This document shows, in pieces, positions 10,097-21,699 of a DNA stretch of 64,000 bases; the first letter of the stretch is position 1, and each line of letters opens with the position of its first letter. The notes below the pieces were generated by a model. That model saw only the letters and a program-made list of their open reading frames with translations, was not told where the DNA came from and searched no databases. This DNA is from Erinaceus europaeus (lineage: Eukaryota > Chordata > Mammalia > Eulipotyphla > Erinaceidae). Location of the stretch: the NCBI RefSeq assembly GCF_950295315.1, contig NC_080175.1, positions 82,029,566-82,093,565 of the forward strand, written 5' to 3'. The position numbers and the translations under genes were made by a program.

Positions 10097-10380
10097 TGGG
10101 AGTCAGGCGGTAGCGCAGTGGGTTAAGTGCACGTGGCGCAAAGCGCAAGGGCCAGAGTGACGATCCCGGTTGAGCCCTGGTTCCCCACCTGTAGGGGAGT
10201 CCCGTCATAGGAGGTAATGCAGGTCTGCAGGTGTCTTTCTCTCCCCCTCTCTTGTCTTCCCCTCCTCTCTCCATTTCTCTCTGTCCTATCCAACAACAAC
10301 AACATCAGTAACAACAACAATAATGACTACAACAACAATAAAAACAAGGGCAACAAAAAGAAAATAGATAAATATTAAAA
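10097..10380 (+). repeat. SINE-S
   Basis: GGGAGTCAGGCGGTAGCGCA head, a GCGCAAAGCGCAAGGGCC block and the usual body. The tail ends GATAAATATT. Flanks AAAAAGATTTGATT and AAAAATTGATTTT suggest an imperfect target duplication. Confidence 0.92.
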
Positions 10381-10749
10381 ATTGATTTTAAAATGCTTAG
10401 ATATTGCAGATATATTGAATTTTGGTGTCAGTTAAGATTTGCACACAGTAGAATTCACATAAATGGTTGCATGTACATGGTTCTAATTTATACAGTATAT
10501 AAAAATTGGAGCAACTGAAGTATCCTTGTTGGTTTTTAATTACTGTGAGTTAATAGTTTGTGTTAACATACTTGACAATCATTTCATGCAAGCACTCATA
10601 TGTGTTCTCAATTGAGTTTGAAATTAAGTAATGTACAATAGAGTTTTTAAATGAAAATAATTTTTGTTAACTAAATTTCAAACAGGTTAAATGTAATTTC
10701 CTATATGATGCCTGGTGAAAATAAAATCACATTTTTTTCCTTTGTTCAC

Positions 10750-10941
10750 AGATTTTTTATTTGATAATACAGAGAGAAATTGAGAGGAGAAAGGGGTGGA
10801 GAGAGAGACAGAAACAGAGACCCACAGACCTGCTTCATCACTTGTGAAGCGCCCCTGCTGTAGGTGGGCAGCAAAGAACCTGGGTCCTTAAGCACATAAT
10901 ATTATGCTTGCTTAGCCAGGTGCTCCTTCGCCTGGCCTCCA
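10750..10941 (-). repeat. SINE-D
   Basis: TTTTTATTTGATAATACAGA, GAGAAATTGAGAGGAG, CCTGCTTCATCACTTGTGAAG and a head ending AGCCAGGTGCTCCTTCGCC. Confidence 0.8.
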
Positions 10942-11400
10942 TAAAATCACATCTCTAATATTACAGTAACTCTCTATTTACAATATAAAGATAAAATATG
11001 ATTTCAATGTAGACTATATATATATGTGTATGTGTATGTATTTGTCAAAAGTAAATAAATAGTATATCTGTATCAAGACAATGTAAAAAAATTGGTATGA
11101 AGTATCCCACATATTTCAGTCTAGTCTTAATATTTGTAACTGTTTTCATATTAAAATGTGACATTTGCTTATATAATGTATTACCCTTGGAAATGCTAAT
11201 TTTTTTCAAACTTGGGCTTATACTGCTTTGTAGGCTTCACGCCTTCCTCACTCTTGTGGCATTTACAGTCATTTCTGAATCTTTCTTAGCGATGACTCCA
11301 GCAGTCATGAAATTTATCATTTGAGATTGTGATAATCAAATGTTGAAAAGTGCCTTCTAGAATCTGTTCTAGGCTTGGAATTCAGATAACAATTTAAATT

Positions 11401-11616
11401 AAAAAAACATGAAAATTATAAACATACTCAAATGACAATTTTCTTGAAATTGCATGAGTTTAAGTATCTAGTTAATTATTATCTATATTTTGTCCTTCGG
11501 AGATTTGCTTCATACTTGTTATATATATAAATTTTATGTTGGCATTGGATAGTTTTTCTTACATGGCTTAATTACACTAACATAGATAATATTCAATTAT
11601 TGCTTAGTAAATTGTA
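11401..11616 (+). repeat. Direct duplication, copy 1
   Basis: From AACATGAAAATTATAAACAT to TTGCTTAGTAAATTGTA. Nearly identical to 12817-13051 apart from substitutions and an AT-repeat length change. Not a SINE or L1 I recognise. Confidence 0.85.
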
Positions 11617-12816
11617 TAAAACTAGTTAAACATTTCTATAAGTATTTAATGTACCCTATCAATGAGAGAATAGTAGTCACATTTTCACACTTGATTACTA
11701 TGAATCAAAAGCATATAGAAGATAACTGAATTTTAAACATGACATAACAAATAAGTTGTTCTTCAGGAAGCAAGATGTAGAGGATTATGTCAGAAAGTCT
11801 AGACATTTTAAAAATATATTGAACTTTTGAAAATATCTGTCAGAAGGAATATAACTTGCAGAATTCATTATGTACTGAAACAATATGAAACCTGTTTAGA
11901 AGATTCTACAAAAATAAGGTAAAGGGCCTAGACTAATGCATAAGTATGCATCTTTTTCTATTTAATAATGTTTTCATGTGATTTATTTTCAAAATGCTTT
12001 CAAAATTACTGTAATATTTTATTATAATATTCAATGTTTGAGAGAAAAAAGTCTCCCCTGAAGTGTGTTTGTACCAGTTTATAAATCACTCTCTTAGAAA
12101 AACTATAAATTCTGAGAAAGTACAGCATACATAAGTATAACTTTGAATATGAATGCCCAATATAGTAAATAATCCATATTTTTTGCTATAAATCCTTTCT
12201 GCTCAGCTATATTTGATAATATTGTAATATTTGTGGCTCAACCTTTAGATCCATAGCTGAAATTTAGCAATATTCAAATAGTTAAGACTGACTTACACAC
12301 CATGATCAAACACATATTTATTTTTCATTTTTCAGTTTCAGATTACACAACTTAGAAACAAATTTTGCCCTTTACAATATTACCTTTTTTATATAGCTTG
12401 TGAGAGTTCTATTCTTTCATTGAGGATTAACATTTAGTTGTATAGTCTGGCTTCTATCAAGATGTAGTTTAAGTAACATGTCTTTGTCATGAGTTATAAA
12501 AAATATAATTATCTGTAAAGAGTAATGGGATTTTTGTTGTGACTAAAACTTCAAAGACTAAAGCAATAAATTTAAGTTAGCATTTTTAAATCTATCAGTA
12601 CATTAACTTTCAGTCACATTTTGCAAATTTAAATAATACTTATGATTATACAGAATATGATGTATATTAAAATAAAAGTACACAATTCATGTTCATGACA
12701 TGCGGGATATTGTACGTCTAAAGCAGTTGGCTTCAGTCTATTCATATTTGCAGCCTAATCATTGTGGAAGACTTGGCCAGAATGTTTTTGAACCCCATTC
12801 ATGAAAATAGATATAG

Positions 12817-13051
12817 AAAAAACATGAAAATTATAAACATACTCAAATGAGAATTTTCTTGAAATTGCATGAGTTTAAGTATCTAGTTAATTATTATCTA
12901 TATTATGTCCTTAGAAGATCTGCTTCACATTTGTTATATATATATATATATATAAAACAATATATATATTATGTTGGCATTGGATAGTTTTTCATACATG
13001 GCTTAATTACACTAACATAGATCATATTCAGTTATTGCTTAGTAAATTGTA
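12817..13051 (+). repeat. Direct duplication, copy 2
   Basis: Same segment as 11401-11616, about 1.2 kb downstream, with an expanded TATATA run. Sequences outside both ends differ from copy 1, so the ends are sharp. Confidence 0.85.
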
Positions 13052-13124
13052 CTTGGTGGCTGAAAGTCAGTAAGATATAAAAATGAGACAGTGATTTATC
13101 GACAAGAACCAAAATGTAGGAACA

Positions 13125-13415
13125 GGGAGTCAGGTGGTAGCACAGCAGGTTAAGAGCATGTGGCATGAAGTGCAAGGACCAGCATAAGGATCCTGGTTCA
13201 AGCTCCCGGCTCCCTACCTACAGGGGGGTCACTTCATAGGTGGTGAAGCAGGTCTGCAGGTGTCTCTCTCTCTCCCCGTCTCTGTCTTCCCCTCCTTTCT
13301 CTATTTCCCTCTGTGCTAAGAACGAGGACATCAATAACAATAATGATAACTACAACAACAATGAAAAACAACAGGGGCAACAAATGGGAAAATAAATAAT
13401 AATAATAAATTAAAA
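13125..13415 (+). repeat. SINE-S with target duplication
   Basis: Full SINE-S (GGGAGTCAGGTGGTAGCACA to an (AATAAT)n tail). Flanked by ACCAAAATGTAGGAA on both sides (about 13110-13124 and 13417-13431), a clear L1-type target-site duplication. Confidence 0.95.
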
Positions 13416-13878
13416 AACCAAAATGTAGGAATAGAGCAGATGCAAATAGGGATCTTAAGGTGGAATGAAGTTTTGAAGTCTATTTTAGGTATGCTCCTAG
13501 GTGCCTATGACTATTGTAGGTTTCAGCAGAGGGCTTTTATGAGTTTTTTATTGTAGGAATTATCAATTTAAAGAACATTTTGATAAACAAGACAACATTA
13601 ATTCTATAGTACAAGAGTGGGAGATATCAAGCTTTACATTTGTTACATACATAATGCCCATAATTGTTAGAGTAAATGGTATAATTTAGATGACCCAAAC
13701 ATTACCTACTAGTCTTTAGAAAATACCTGACAAATTTCAGTTATGATTCATATTACCAAAGTAGTTCATAGAGAAAGATATTCAAGTTTTATGACCTAGT
13801 CTATTCAATTAAAGAATCATACCTTTGAAATAAATGTCTGGTCTACTTTTCTTCTATATTAATAAAACTGCATTTTGC

Positions 13879-14925
13879 CCATTTCAAGATGGCGGCGGCC
13901 TGAGAAATCGCTGACAGCGAGTGCTCTGATAGCATCGTCGGCAACGGTAGGATTTTCTGCCTTTAGCAGGCCAGTCAATAAGGGGGGGGCACCAAAAAAG
14001 TGATTACAGTTTAATTTGGGTTAACAATTAGAGCAAAGGTGACACGGACTAGCGGGGTTCCAGAATTCCCAGGGCGCCGGGCAAGGCGAGTGCGCCGGGC
14101 ATTGTCCTCCGCCCGCCCGGGAAGGCGGCTCCTCCGCCTGTTGCAGAGCGCGGCGGGCAGAGGACCCGGAGAGAGCACTTTATCTCGTGGGCTGCCTCTT
14201 GGCAGTCGCCAGGGTCCACCGCGACCCTGAGGGTGGATCCAAAGACTTCTTGAGTATAGCTCTCATTGGATCAAAGGACTTGGAGCTAGTTTTCATTTTT
14301 GAGAAATCCTTTAAAAAAGTCTGGAGGGCGGGGTTTCCCGGAAGATGGCGCCCGGAGAAGCGGCCAGCCTTTGAGCTCCAGACACATCTCGTGTAAACAA
14401 TAGGATTTTCTGCCTTCAGCAGGCCAGCCAATAAGGAGCCATAACGGTCATACCAAGGATGTTTCTATAACTTAATTTGGGTTAAGAATTAGAGTAGGGG
14501 AAAAAATTCTTTTTTCTTCCTTTTAATTTTCAAGCATAAATCCTTCCCCCCCCCCCATAAGCAGTGCCTGGGACCAGCTACTAGCAGGATACCCCATACC
14601 ACCAAACAGGGTTATTTTTTTCTTTTTTTTTTTTTTTTTTTTAATTCACTGATACACATTTGGGAAGTTCCTCGCACTGCTCTTTAATTACAACTCTTCT
14701 TCTTATCTTCTCCCTTTTCTCTCTCTTATCTCTCTCTATCTCTCTCTTTATTTTTTTTAATCTTGTCATACACTTCTTTCTTCTTTGCCTTTCTGAATTT
14801 GTGAATTACTTTGGGGAAGAAATCTGACCCAGAGTGGACTCTCTATGTGTGTATCTCTGCTCTAGTTCCCTTTACACTCTTGTTACCCTTAGAATATACA
14901 CTGGATAGTAGATTTGCATAACTGT
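13879..14925 (+). promoter_or_regulatory. L1 #1 5' UTR with two related promoter units
   Basis: Two related blocks: 13886-14038 and 14341-14498. Each starts at AAGATGGCG (YY1-like core), then TAGGATTTTCTGCC, a CCAGTCAATAAGG/CCAGCCAATAAGG CCAAT-like motif and TAATTTGGGTTAA. Between them lies a GC-rich, CpG-rich stretch (14060-14230). YY1 sites at the 5' end are known to position transcription starts in other mammalian L1s; activity here is inferred. The short ORFs in the GC-rich part are not credible. Confidence 0.75.
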
Positions 14926-17661
14926 TGGTTCTTTGAAAGATTAAACAAAATTGACAAACCCCTAGCCAGACTCACCAAACAAAAAAGAGAGAAGACTCAA
15001 ATTAATAGAATTGTAAACGATACAGGAGATATCACAACTGACACCACAGAAATCCAGAGAATTCTGCGAAACTTCTATAAAGAACTATATGCCACCAAGC
15101 TAGAGAATCTGGAAGAAATGGAACAATTCCTAGAAACCTATGCACTTCCAAAACTGAACCAAGAAGAACTACAAAATCTAAATGCACCAATCACAGACAA
15201 AGAAATTGAAACCGTTATTAAGAATCTCCCCAACAACAAAAGTCCTGGACCAGATGGCTTCACAAACGAATTCTACAAAACTTTCAGGAAACAGTTAATA
15301 CCCATACTTCTTAAGCTATTCCATAAGACTGAAGAAACAGGAATACTCCCTTCCACCTTTTATGAAGCCAACATCACCCTGATACCAAAAGCTGATAGGG
15401 ACAGAACAAAAAAGGAAAACTACAGACCAATATCTCTGATGAACATAGATGCCAAAATATTAAACAAGATCTTGGCCAACCGGATACAGCAACACATCAA
15501 AAAGATTGTTCATCATGACCAAGTGGGATTCATCCCAGGAATGCAAGGCTGGTTCAACATCCGTAAATCAATCAATGTCATTCATCACATCAATAAAAGC
15601 AAAGCCAAAAACCACATGATTATCTCAATAGATGCAGAGAAAGCCTTTGACAAAATCCAACACCCATTCATGCTCAAAACTCTACAAAAAATGGGAATAG
15701 ATGGGAAATTCCTCAAGATAGTGGAGTCTATATATAGCAAACCTACAGCCAACATCATACTCAATGGAGAGAAGCTGAAAGCATTCCCCCTCAGATCAGG
15801 GACTAGACAGGGCTGCCCACTGTCACCGTTACTCTTCAACATAGTATTGGAAGTTCTTGCCATAGCAATCAGGCAAGAGAAAGAAATCAAAGGGATACAG
15901 ATTGGAAGGGAAGAAGTCAAGCTCTCACTATTTGCAGATGATATGATAGTATACATAGAAAGACCTAAAGAATCCAGTAGAAAATTACTGGAAGTTGTTA
16001 GGCAATATAGCAAGGTATCAGGCTACAAAATCAATGTACAAAAATCAGTGGCATTTCTTTATGCAAACACTAAATCTGAAGAAGAAGACATCCAGAAATC
16101 ACTCCCATTCACTGTTTCAGCAAAATCAATCAAATACCTAGGAATAAAGTTGACCAAAGAAGTGAAAGACTTGTATGCTGAAAACTATGAGTCGCTACTC
16201 AAGGAGATAGAAACTGATACCAAGAAATGGAAAGATATCCCATGCTCATGGATTGGAAGAATAAATATCATCAAAATGAACATTCTCCCCAGAGCCATAT
16301 ACAAATTTAATGCAATACCCATCAAAGTTCCACCAAGCTTCTTTAAGAGAATAGAACAAACACTACAATCATTTATCTGGAACCTGAAAACACCTAGAAT
16401 TGCCAAAACCATCCTAAGGAAAAGAAACAGAAATGGAGGCATCACACTCCCAGACCTTAAACTATATTATAAAGCCATCATCATCAAAACAGCATGGTAC
16501 TGGAACAAAAATAGGCACACAGACCAGTGGAACAGAATTGAAAGTCCAGAAGTAAATCCCAACACCTATGGGCATCTAATCTTTGATAAGGGGGCCCAAA
16601 GGATTAAATGGAAGAAGGAGGCTCTCTTCAATAAATGGTGCTGGGAAAACTGGGTTGAAACATGCAGAAGAATGAAATTGAACCACTTTATCTCACCAGA
16701 AACAAAAATCAATTCCAAATGGATCAAAGACCTAGATGTCAGACCAGAAACAATCAAATACTTAGAGGAAAACATTGGTAAAACACTTTCCCATCTACAC
16801 CTCAAGGATATCTTTGATGAATCAAACCCAATTGCAAGGAAGACCAAAGCAGAAACAAACCAATGGGACTACATCAAATTGAAAAGCTTCTGCACATCCA
16901 AAGAAACTATTAAACAAACAGAGAGACCCCTCACAGAATGGGAGAAGATCTTCACATGCCAGACATCAGACAAGAAACTAATCACCAAAATATATAAAGA
17001 GCTCAGCAAACTCAGCCGCAAAAAAGCAAATGACCCCATCCAAAAATGGGCAGAGGAAATGAACAAAACATTCACCACAGAGGAGATCCAAAAGGCTAAC
17101 AAACATATGAAAAACTGCTCTAGGTCACTGATTGTCAGAGAAATGCAAATTAAGACAACACTAAGATACCACCTCACTCCTGTAAGAATGGCATACATCA
17201 AAAAGGACAGCAGCAACAAATGCTGGAGAGGATGTGGGGACAGAGGAACTCTTTTACATTGCTGGTGGGAATGTAAATTGGTACAGCCTCTGTGGAGAGC
17301 AGTCTGGAAAACTCTCAGAAGGCTAGACATGGACCTTCCATATGACCCAATAATTCCTCTCCTGGGGTTATACCCCAAGGACTCCATAACACCCAACCAA
17401 AAAGAGGTGTGTACTCCTATGTTCATAGCAGCACAATTCATAATAGCTAAAACCTGGAAGCAACCCAGGTGCCCAACAACAAATGAATGGCTGAGAAAGC
17501 TGTGGTATATATACACAATGGAATACTATGCAGCTATCAAGAACAATGAACTCACCTTCTCTGACCCAGCTTGGACAGAGCTAGAAGGAATTATGTTAAG
17601 TGGACTAAGTCAGAAAGTTAAAGATGAGTATGGGATGATCGCACTCATCAACAGAAGCTGA
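14914..17661 (+). CDS. ORF2: L1 #1 ORF2, reverse transcriptase to C-terminus (no endonuclease)
   Basis: An uninterrupted frame of about 915 codons equals roughly the last three quarters of L1 ORF2p. The frame opens at a TTG just before the deletion junction, not at the native ATG; the first in-frame ATG is around residue 70. Visible are the conserved SPGPDGF (about 110), YRPISLMN (170-177), [14 protein letters not shown] (about 205), the catalytic FADD box (340-343), and the C-terminal Cys-rich motif [18 protein letters not shown] (from 770). The N-terminal apurinic-type endonuclease is absent. The catalytic RT residues look intact, but without an endonuclease, ORF1 or the normal start, production of an active protein is doubtful. 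Confidence 0.9.
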   Translation: MHNCWFFERLNKIDKPLARLTKQKREKTQINRIVNDTGDITTDTTEIQRILRNFYKELYATKLENLEEMEQFLETYALPKLNQEELQNLNAPITDKEIETVIKNLPNNKSPGPDGFTNEFYKTFRKQLIPILLKLFHKTEETGILPSTFYEANITLIPKADRDRTKKENYRPISLMNIDAKILNKILANRIQQHIKKIVHHDQVGFIPGMQGWFNIRKSINVIHHINKSKAKNHMIISIDAEKAFDKIQHPFMLKTLQKMGIDGKFLKIVESIYSKPTANIILNGEKLKAFPLRSGTRQGCPLSPLLFNIVLEVLAIAIRQEKEIKGIQIGREEVKLSLFADDMIVYIERPKESSRKLLEVVRQYSKVSGYKINVQKSVAFLYANTKSEEEDIQKSLPFTVSAKSIKYLGIKLTKEVKDLYAENYESLLKEIETDTKKWKDIPCSWIGRINIIKMNILPRAIYKFNAIPIKVPPSFFKRIEQTLQSFIWNLKTPRIAKTILRKRNRNGGITLPDLKLYYKAIIIKTAWYWNKNRHTDQWNRIESPEVNPNTYGHLIFDKGAQRIKWKKEALFNKWCWENWVETCRRMKLNHFISPETKINSKWIKDLDVRPETIKYLEENIGKTLSHLHLKDIFDESNPIARKTKAETNQWDYIKLKSFCTSKETIKQTERPLTEWEKIFTCQTSDKKLITKIYKELSKLSRKKANDPIQKWAEEMNKTFTTEEIQKANKHMKNCSRSLIVREMQIKTTLRYHLTPVRMAYIKKDSSNKCWRGCGDRGTLLHCWWECKLVQPLWRAVWKTLRRLDMDLPYDPIIPLLGLYPKDSITPNQKEVCTPMFIAAQFIIAKTWKQPRCPTTNEWLRKLWYIYTMEYYAAIKNNELTFSDPAWTELEGIMLSGLSQKVKDEYGMIALINRS

Positions 17662-19029
17662 CTTAGAAGATCTGAAAGGGAAACTAAAAGCAGGACCTGA
17701 TCAAATTGTAAGTAGGGCACCAAAGTAAAAACCCAGTGGTGAGGGGTAGACATGTAGCTTCCTGGGCCAGTGGGGGGTGGGAGTGGGCGGGATGGATGGG
17801 TCACGGTCCTTTGGTGATGGGAATGGTGTTTATGTACACTCCTAGCAAAATGTAGACATATAAATCAGTAGTTAATTAATATGAGAGGGGGAAATCAATT
17901 GTATGTCTCAAAGGTTCTCAAAAGACAAACTGAATCTTTTTAATAGATAGGCTACGTATTTGATATGCGGACTCTCTCAAAAGCCTAGACCAAGTAGATT
18001 AGAAGCTTCCAATAGCACAGCTATATACAAGATACTGGGTACTGTACAGCAAACCATAACAAAGGGACTTTTCAAAGTTAACCCAATTAACAAATAATGT
18101 GATGATAATATTAACTATTGATTGTCTTTTGGAACCCTAAGACAGCAGGAACCTCACATCTTCACTATAGAGCCCCTACTTCCCCCAGTCCTGGCACCCT
18201 TGGATAGGGCTCACTTTCCCGTATGCTTCTCCCAATCCATACCAAATAATATTGCATCCGCCGATCACAACCTAACCAAAGCAACGATTGCCATCTCAAC
18301 ATGCTTCACCTCAGTGTGTATCCAGAGACTTCACGTGTGGAATGACAACCCTTCAGCTTCATTACTCGGGTGAGACCTTTCCTTTTATAGTACACTCTAA
18401 TTTCATCTCAGGTAGTTCACTTTCTAACAAAGTCCCATAACCTAGACATACACCAGTTTCTTTGAGAGAGAGCGTATGTGCACACGTATCCATAAACTAC
18501 TGCAAAATATATACCTTAAAGCAGGATTACACTAGAGTTTGCAGTGAGTACCTCCCTAACACTTCCTCTCCACTATTCCAATCTTGGGATCCATGATTGC
18601 TCAACAAATTGTTTGGCTTTGTATGTTAACTCTCTTTTCAATCACCAGGTTCCAGATGCCACCAGGATGCTGGCTAGGCTTCCCTGGATTGAAGACCCCA
18701 CCAATGTGTCCTGGAGCTCAGCTTCCCCAGAGACACACCTTACTAGGGAAAGAGAGAGGCAGACTGGGAGTATGGACCGACCAGTCAACGCCCATGTTCA
18801 GCGGGGAAGCAATTACAGAAGCCAGACCCTCTACCTTCTGCAACCCTCAACGACCCTGGGTCCATGCTCCCAGAGGGCTAGAGAATGGGAAGGCTATCAT
18901 GGGAGAGGGTGGGTTATGGGGATTGGGTGGTGGGAATTGTGTGGAGTTGTACCCCTCCTACCTTATGCTTTTGTTCACTAATCCTTTCTTAAATTAAAAA
19001 TTTAAATAAAAAAAAATAAATTAAAAAAA
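17662..19029 (+). other. L1 #1 3' UTR with G-rich tract and A-rich end
   Basis: About 1.37 kb after the ORF2 stop. It contains a G-run cluster at 17768-17796 that could form a G-quadruplex, then AT-rich sequence and the block also seen at 2.9, 26.9, 32.8 and 60.2 kb (GGAAGCAATTACAGAAGCCA). It ends in A-rich sequence at 18995-19029. Short ORFs at 18122-18997 are incidental. Confidence 0.85.
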
Positions 19030-19159
19030 AAAACTGCATTTTGCGAAAGAGACTCAATTTAAATAGTGATAAATGCATTACAAATTCAGTATGTAAAGAA
19101 ATACAGGGAAATGTATTTTGGTGGAAATTAAAAGAAAGTTGTCTAAAGAGAAATTTTTA

Positions 19160-19355
19160 ATCATTTTATTTATTTATTTGATATAGAAAAACTGAGAGAG
19201 GAGGGAGCCAGTGAGGGGTAGAGACAGAAAAACCGGTTGCCCTGCTTCACCACTCATGAAGTTTTCCCCCTGCAGGTGGGTACCAGGGCTTGAACTTGGG
19301 TTCTTGTGCAATGTAATTTGTGTGCTTAACCAGGTGTGCCACCATATGGCCCCTA
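19160..19355 (-). repeat. SINE-D
   Basis: TTATTTATTTGATATAGAAA, CTGAGAGAGGAGGGAG, CCTGCTTCACCACTCATGAAG, TTTTCCCCCTGCAGGTGGG and a head ending ACCAGGTGTGCCACCATATG. Confidence 0.85.
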
Positions 19356-19420
19356 AAGAGAATTCTTATTCTTCTTTACTTTTCCATTTTCTGTATGTAT
19401 GGAATAGAAGGTACATACAT

Positions 19421-20724
19421 GGGGAGAGTTAGGAAGATGGCGGACTGAGAAGTCGCTAATAGCGAGTGCTCTGATCGCATCATCGGCAATGGTAGGATTT
19501 TCTGCCTTTAGCAGGCCAGTCAGTAAGAGGTGACACCAAAGAAGTGATTACAATTTAATTTGGGTTAAGAATTAGAGTAAAGGTGACACGGACTAGCGGG
19601 GCTCCAGAATTCCCAGGCGGCGCCGGGCAAGGCGAGTGCGCTGGGCATTGTCCTCCGCCAGCCCAGGAAGGCCGCTCCTCCGCTGGTTGCAGAGCGCGGC
19701 GGGCAGAGGACCCGGAGAGAGCACTTTAGCTCGGGGGCTTCCTCTTTGGAGTCTCCAGGGTCCACCGCGACCCTGAGGGCGGATCCAAAGACTTATTGAG
19801 TATAGCTCTCATTGAATCAAAGGACTTGGAGCTAGTTTTCATTTTTGAGAAATCCTTTAAAAAAGTCTGGAGGGGGGGTTTCCTGGAAGATGGCGGACTG
19901 AGAAGTGGCTAGCCTTTGAGCTATGGACACATCTCATGTAAACAATAGGATTTTCTGTCTTTAGCAGGCCAGCCAATAAGGGGCCACAGCGGTGACACCA
20001 AGGAGGTGTCTATAACTTAATTTGAGTTAAGAATTAGAGTAGGGGAAAAAAAATTCTTTTTTCTTCCTTTTAATTTTCAAGCATACATCCTTCCCGCCGC
20101 CCCCCCCCCCCCCATAAGCAGTGCCTGGGACCAGCTACTAGCAGGATACCCCATACCACCAAACAGGGTGTTTTTTTTTTTTTTTTTTAAATTCACTGAT
20201 ACACATTTGGGAAGTTCCTCGCATTGCTCTTTAATTATAACTCTTCTTCTTATCTTCTCCCTTTTCTCTCTCTTATCTCTCTCTATCTCTTTTTTTTTAA
20301 ATCTTGTCATACACTTCTTTCTTCTTTGCCTTTCTGAATTTGTGAATTACTTTGGGGAAGAAATCTGACCCAGAGTGGACTCTCTATGTGTGTATCTCTG
20401 CTCTAGTTCCCTTTACACTCTTGTTACCCCTAGAATATACACTGGATAGTAGATTTGCATAACTGTCTATTCTTGCTATCCTCTCTTTCTTTTCTCTTTC
20501 TTCACTGGGATTTGGTTACTATTTTTTCACGGACTGGAGAAATTGTTTGGCTAACTGGTAACAATTAAATTCCTTCAATACTTACTTCAGTTGCTACTGT
20601 AATTCCGGAGGTTGGTGAGTGCAATTGTCATAAAGGTATTTAGTACAGTGTTACTTGTGCTCAAAACACAACAACTGAGGAACAACAGAGCATAAAAAAA
20701 AGAGAGAAACACATAAATAAAAAA
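19421..20724 (+). promoter_or_regulatory. L1 #2 5' UTR with two related promoter units
   Basis: Same structure as copy #1: unit 1 at about 19431-19583 and unit 2 at about 19886-20044, both with AAGATGGCGGACTGAGAAG, a TTTAGCAGGCCAG..AATAAG motif and TAATTTG(G/A)GTTAA. Homopolymer C and T runs lie at 20097-20114 and 20170-20188. Unlike copy #1, the UTR continues through 20461-20724 to the ORF1 ATG. Confidence 0.8.
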
Positions 20725-21639
20725 ATGGGTAGATTAAAAACAAATAAAACTGCTACCCCAATGAATGAAGACAAGAGCCCAGAAGAAACCACAAATCAGT
20801 CAGAAGTAACCATAGATAAGAAAAGTATGCAAGCAATAATAAACTTATTAATCACAGAAATGAAAACAACATTGGAGGAAAGTAATGGCAGTATTAGGGA
20901 AACAACAGTTGAGACCCCCAAGGAAAATACTGATTATCTTGAGACAATTAGAGAACTGAAAGCTGAAATAGCTGTAATGAAGAAAGAAGCTGAGGCAAGG
21001 GAAAGCAGACTAACAGAAGCAGAAAACAGAATTAGTCAGACAGAGGATGAGTTAGAGAAAACAAAGAAAGAGGTGAAAGAGCTTAAAAAGAGATTGAGAG
21101 ACACTGAAAACAACAACAGAGACATATGGGATGATCTCAAAAGAAGTAACATTCGTATAATTGGCCTGCCAGAGGAAGAAAGAGAGGAAGGGGAAGCAAA
21201 CATTCTAGAGGAAATAATACAAGAAACCTTCCCAGACCTGAATAACAGAAAGGATATCAAGGTTCAAGAGGCCCAGAGAGTACGAAATAGAATCAACCCA
21301 GAGCTGAAGACACCAAGACACATCATAGTCACAATGAGAAGAAGTAAGGATATAGAAAGGATCCTAAAGGAAGCAAGAGAGAAACAAAAAGTCACATACA
21401 GGGGAAAACCCATAAGACTGTCTGCAGATTTCTCAACTCAAACTCTATAAGCCAGAAGGGAGTGGCAAGATATCTATCGAGCCCTGAATGAAAAAGGGTT
21501 TCAACCAAGGATAATATATCCTGCTAGACTTTCATTCAAGCTAGATGGAGGGATCAAAACCTTCTTAGACAAACAACAGTTAAAGGAGGCAACCATCACC
21601 AAGCCGGCCCTGAAAGAGGCACTAAAAGACCTCTTATAA
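20725..21639 (+). pseudogene. ORF1: L1 #2 ORF1 with premature stop
   Basis: ORF1p is the RNA-binding trimeric chaperone of L1. The frame opens at ATG 20725, with a polar N-terminus. A long heptad-rich coiled coil lies at residues about 75-135 (RELKAEIAVMKKEAEARES and onwards) and the RRM-like region begins near RSNIRIIGLPEEE (about 140). A TAA at 21448-21450 ends it after 241 codons, where copy #3 has a Lys codon. The reading continues in the same frame to the natural stop at 21637-21639, so about 60 C-terminal residues are lost. The truncation removes most of the C-terminal RNA-binding domain. Confidence 0.88.
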
Positions 21640-21699
21640 ACAAGAACATCACTATAATACTTGCAATATATCAGAGTAAACAAATTGTTTTTTAGAACA

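Larger units (their letters stand above)
10942..13106. other. AT-rich sequence containing a direct duplication
   Basis: No ORF of interest and no recognised SINE or L1. Holds two copies of a roughly 220-235-bp segment (see the next two entries). A (TA)n run at 12939-12953 lies in the second copy. Confidence 0.6.
13879..19029 (+). mobile_element. L1 copy #1, internally deleted
   Basis: A retrotransposed L1 with both true ends: a 15-bp target duplication AAAACTGCATTTTGC (13864-13878 and 19030-19044), a 5' end with CAAGATGGCGGC, and a poly(A)-type 3' end. Compared with copies #2 and #3, about 2.32 kb is missing between the late 5' UTR and ORF2 (TGT at 14923-14925 is shared by both sides of the junction). 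The missing part includes the end of the 5' UTR, all of ORF1 and the ORF2 endonuclease. The rest of ORF2 is open to its natural stop, so the element is young. It cannot make ORF1p or a complete ORF2p. Confidence 0.93.

Noticed and set aside
14039..14431. Arg/Pro-rich ORFs in the GC-rich part of L1 #1
   Set aside because: They lie in the L1 5' UTR promoter region and are not kept in #2.
14914..17661. The 915-codon ORF as a host protein-coding gene
   Set aside because: It is the reverse-transcriptase part of L1 ORF2, with FADD and the Cys-rich end, inside an element with target duplications.
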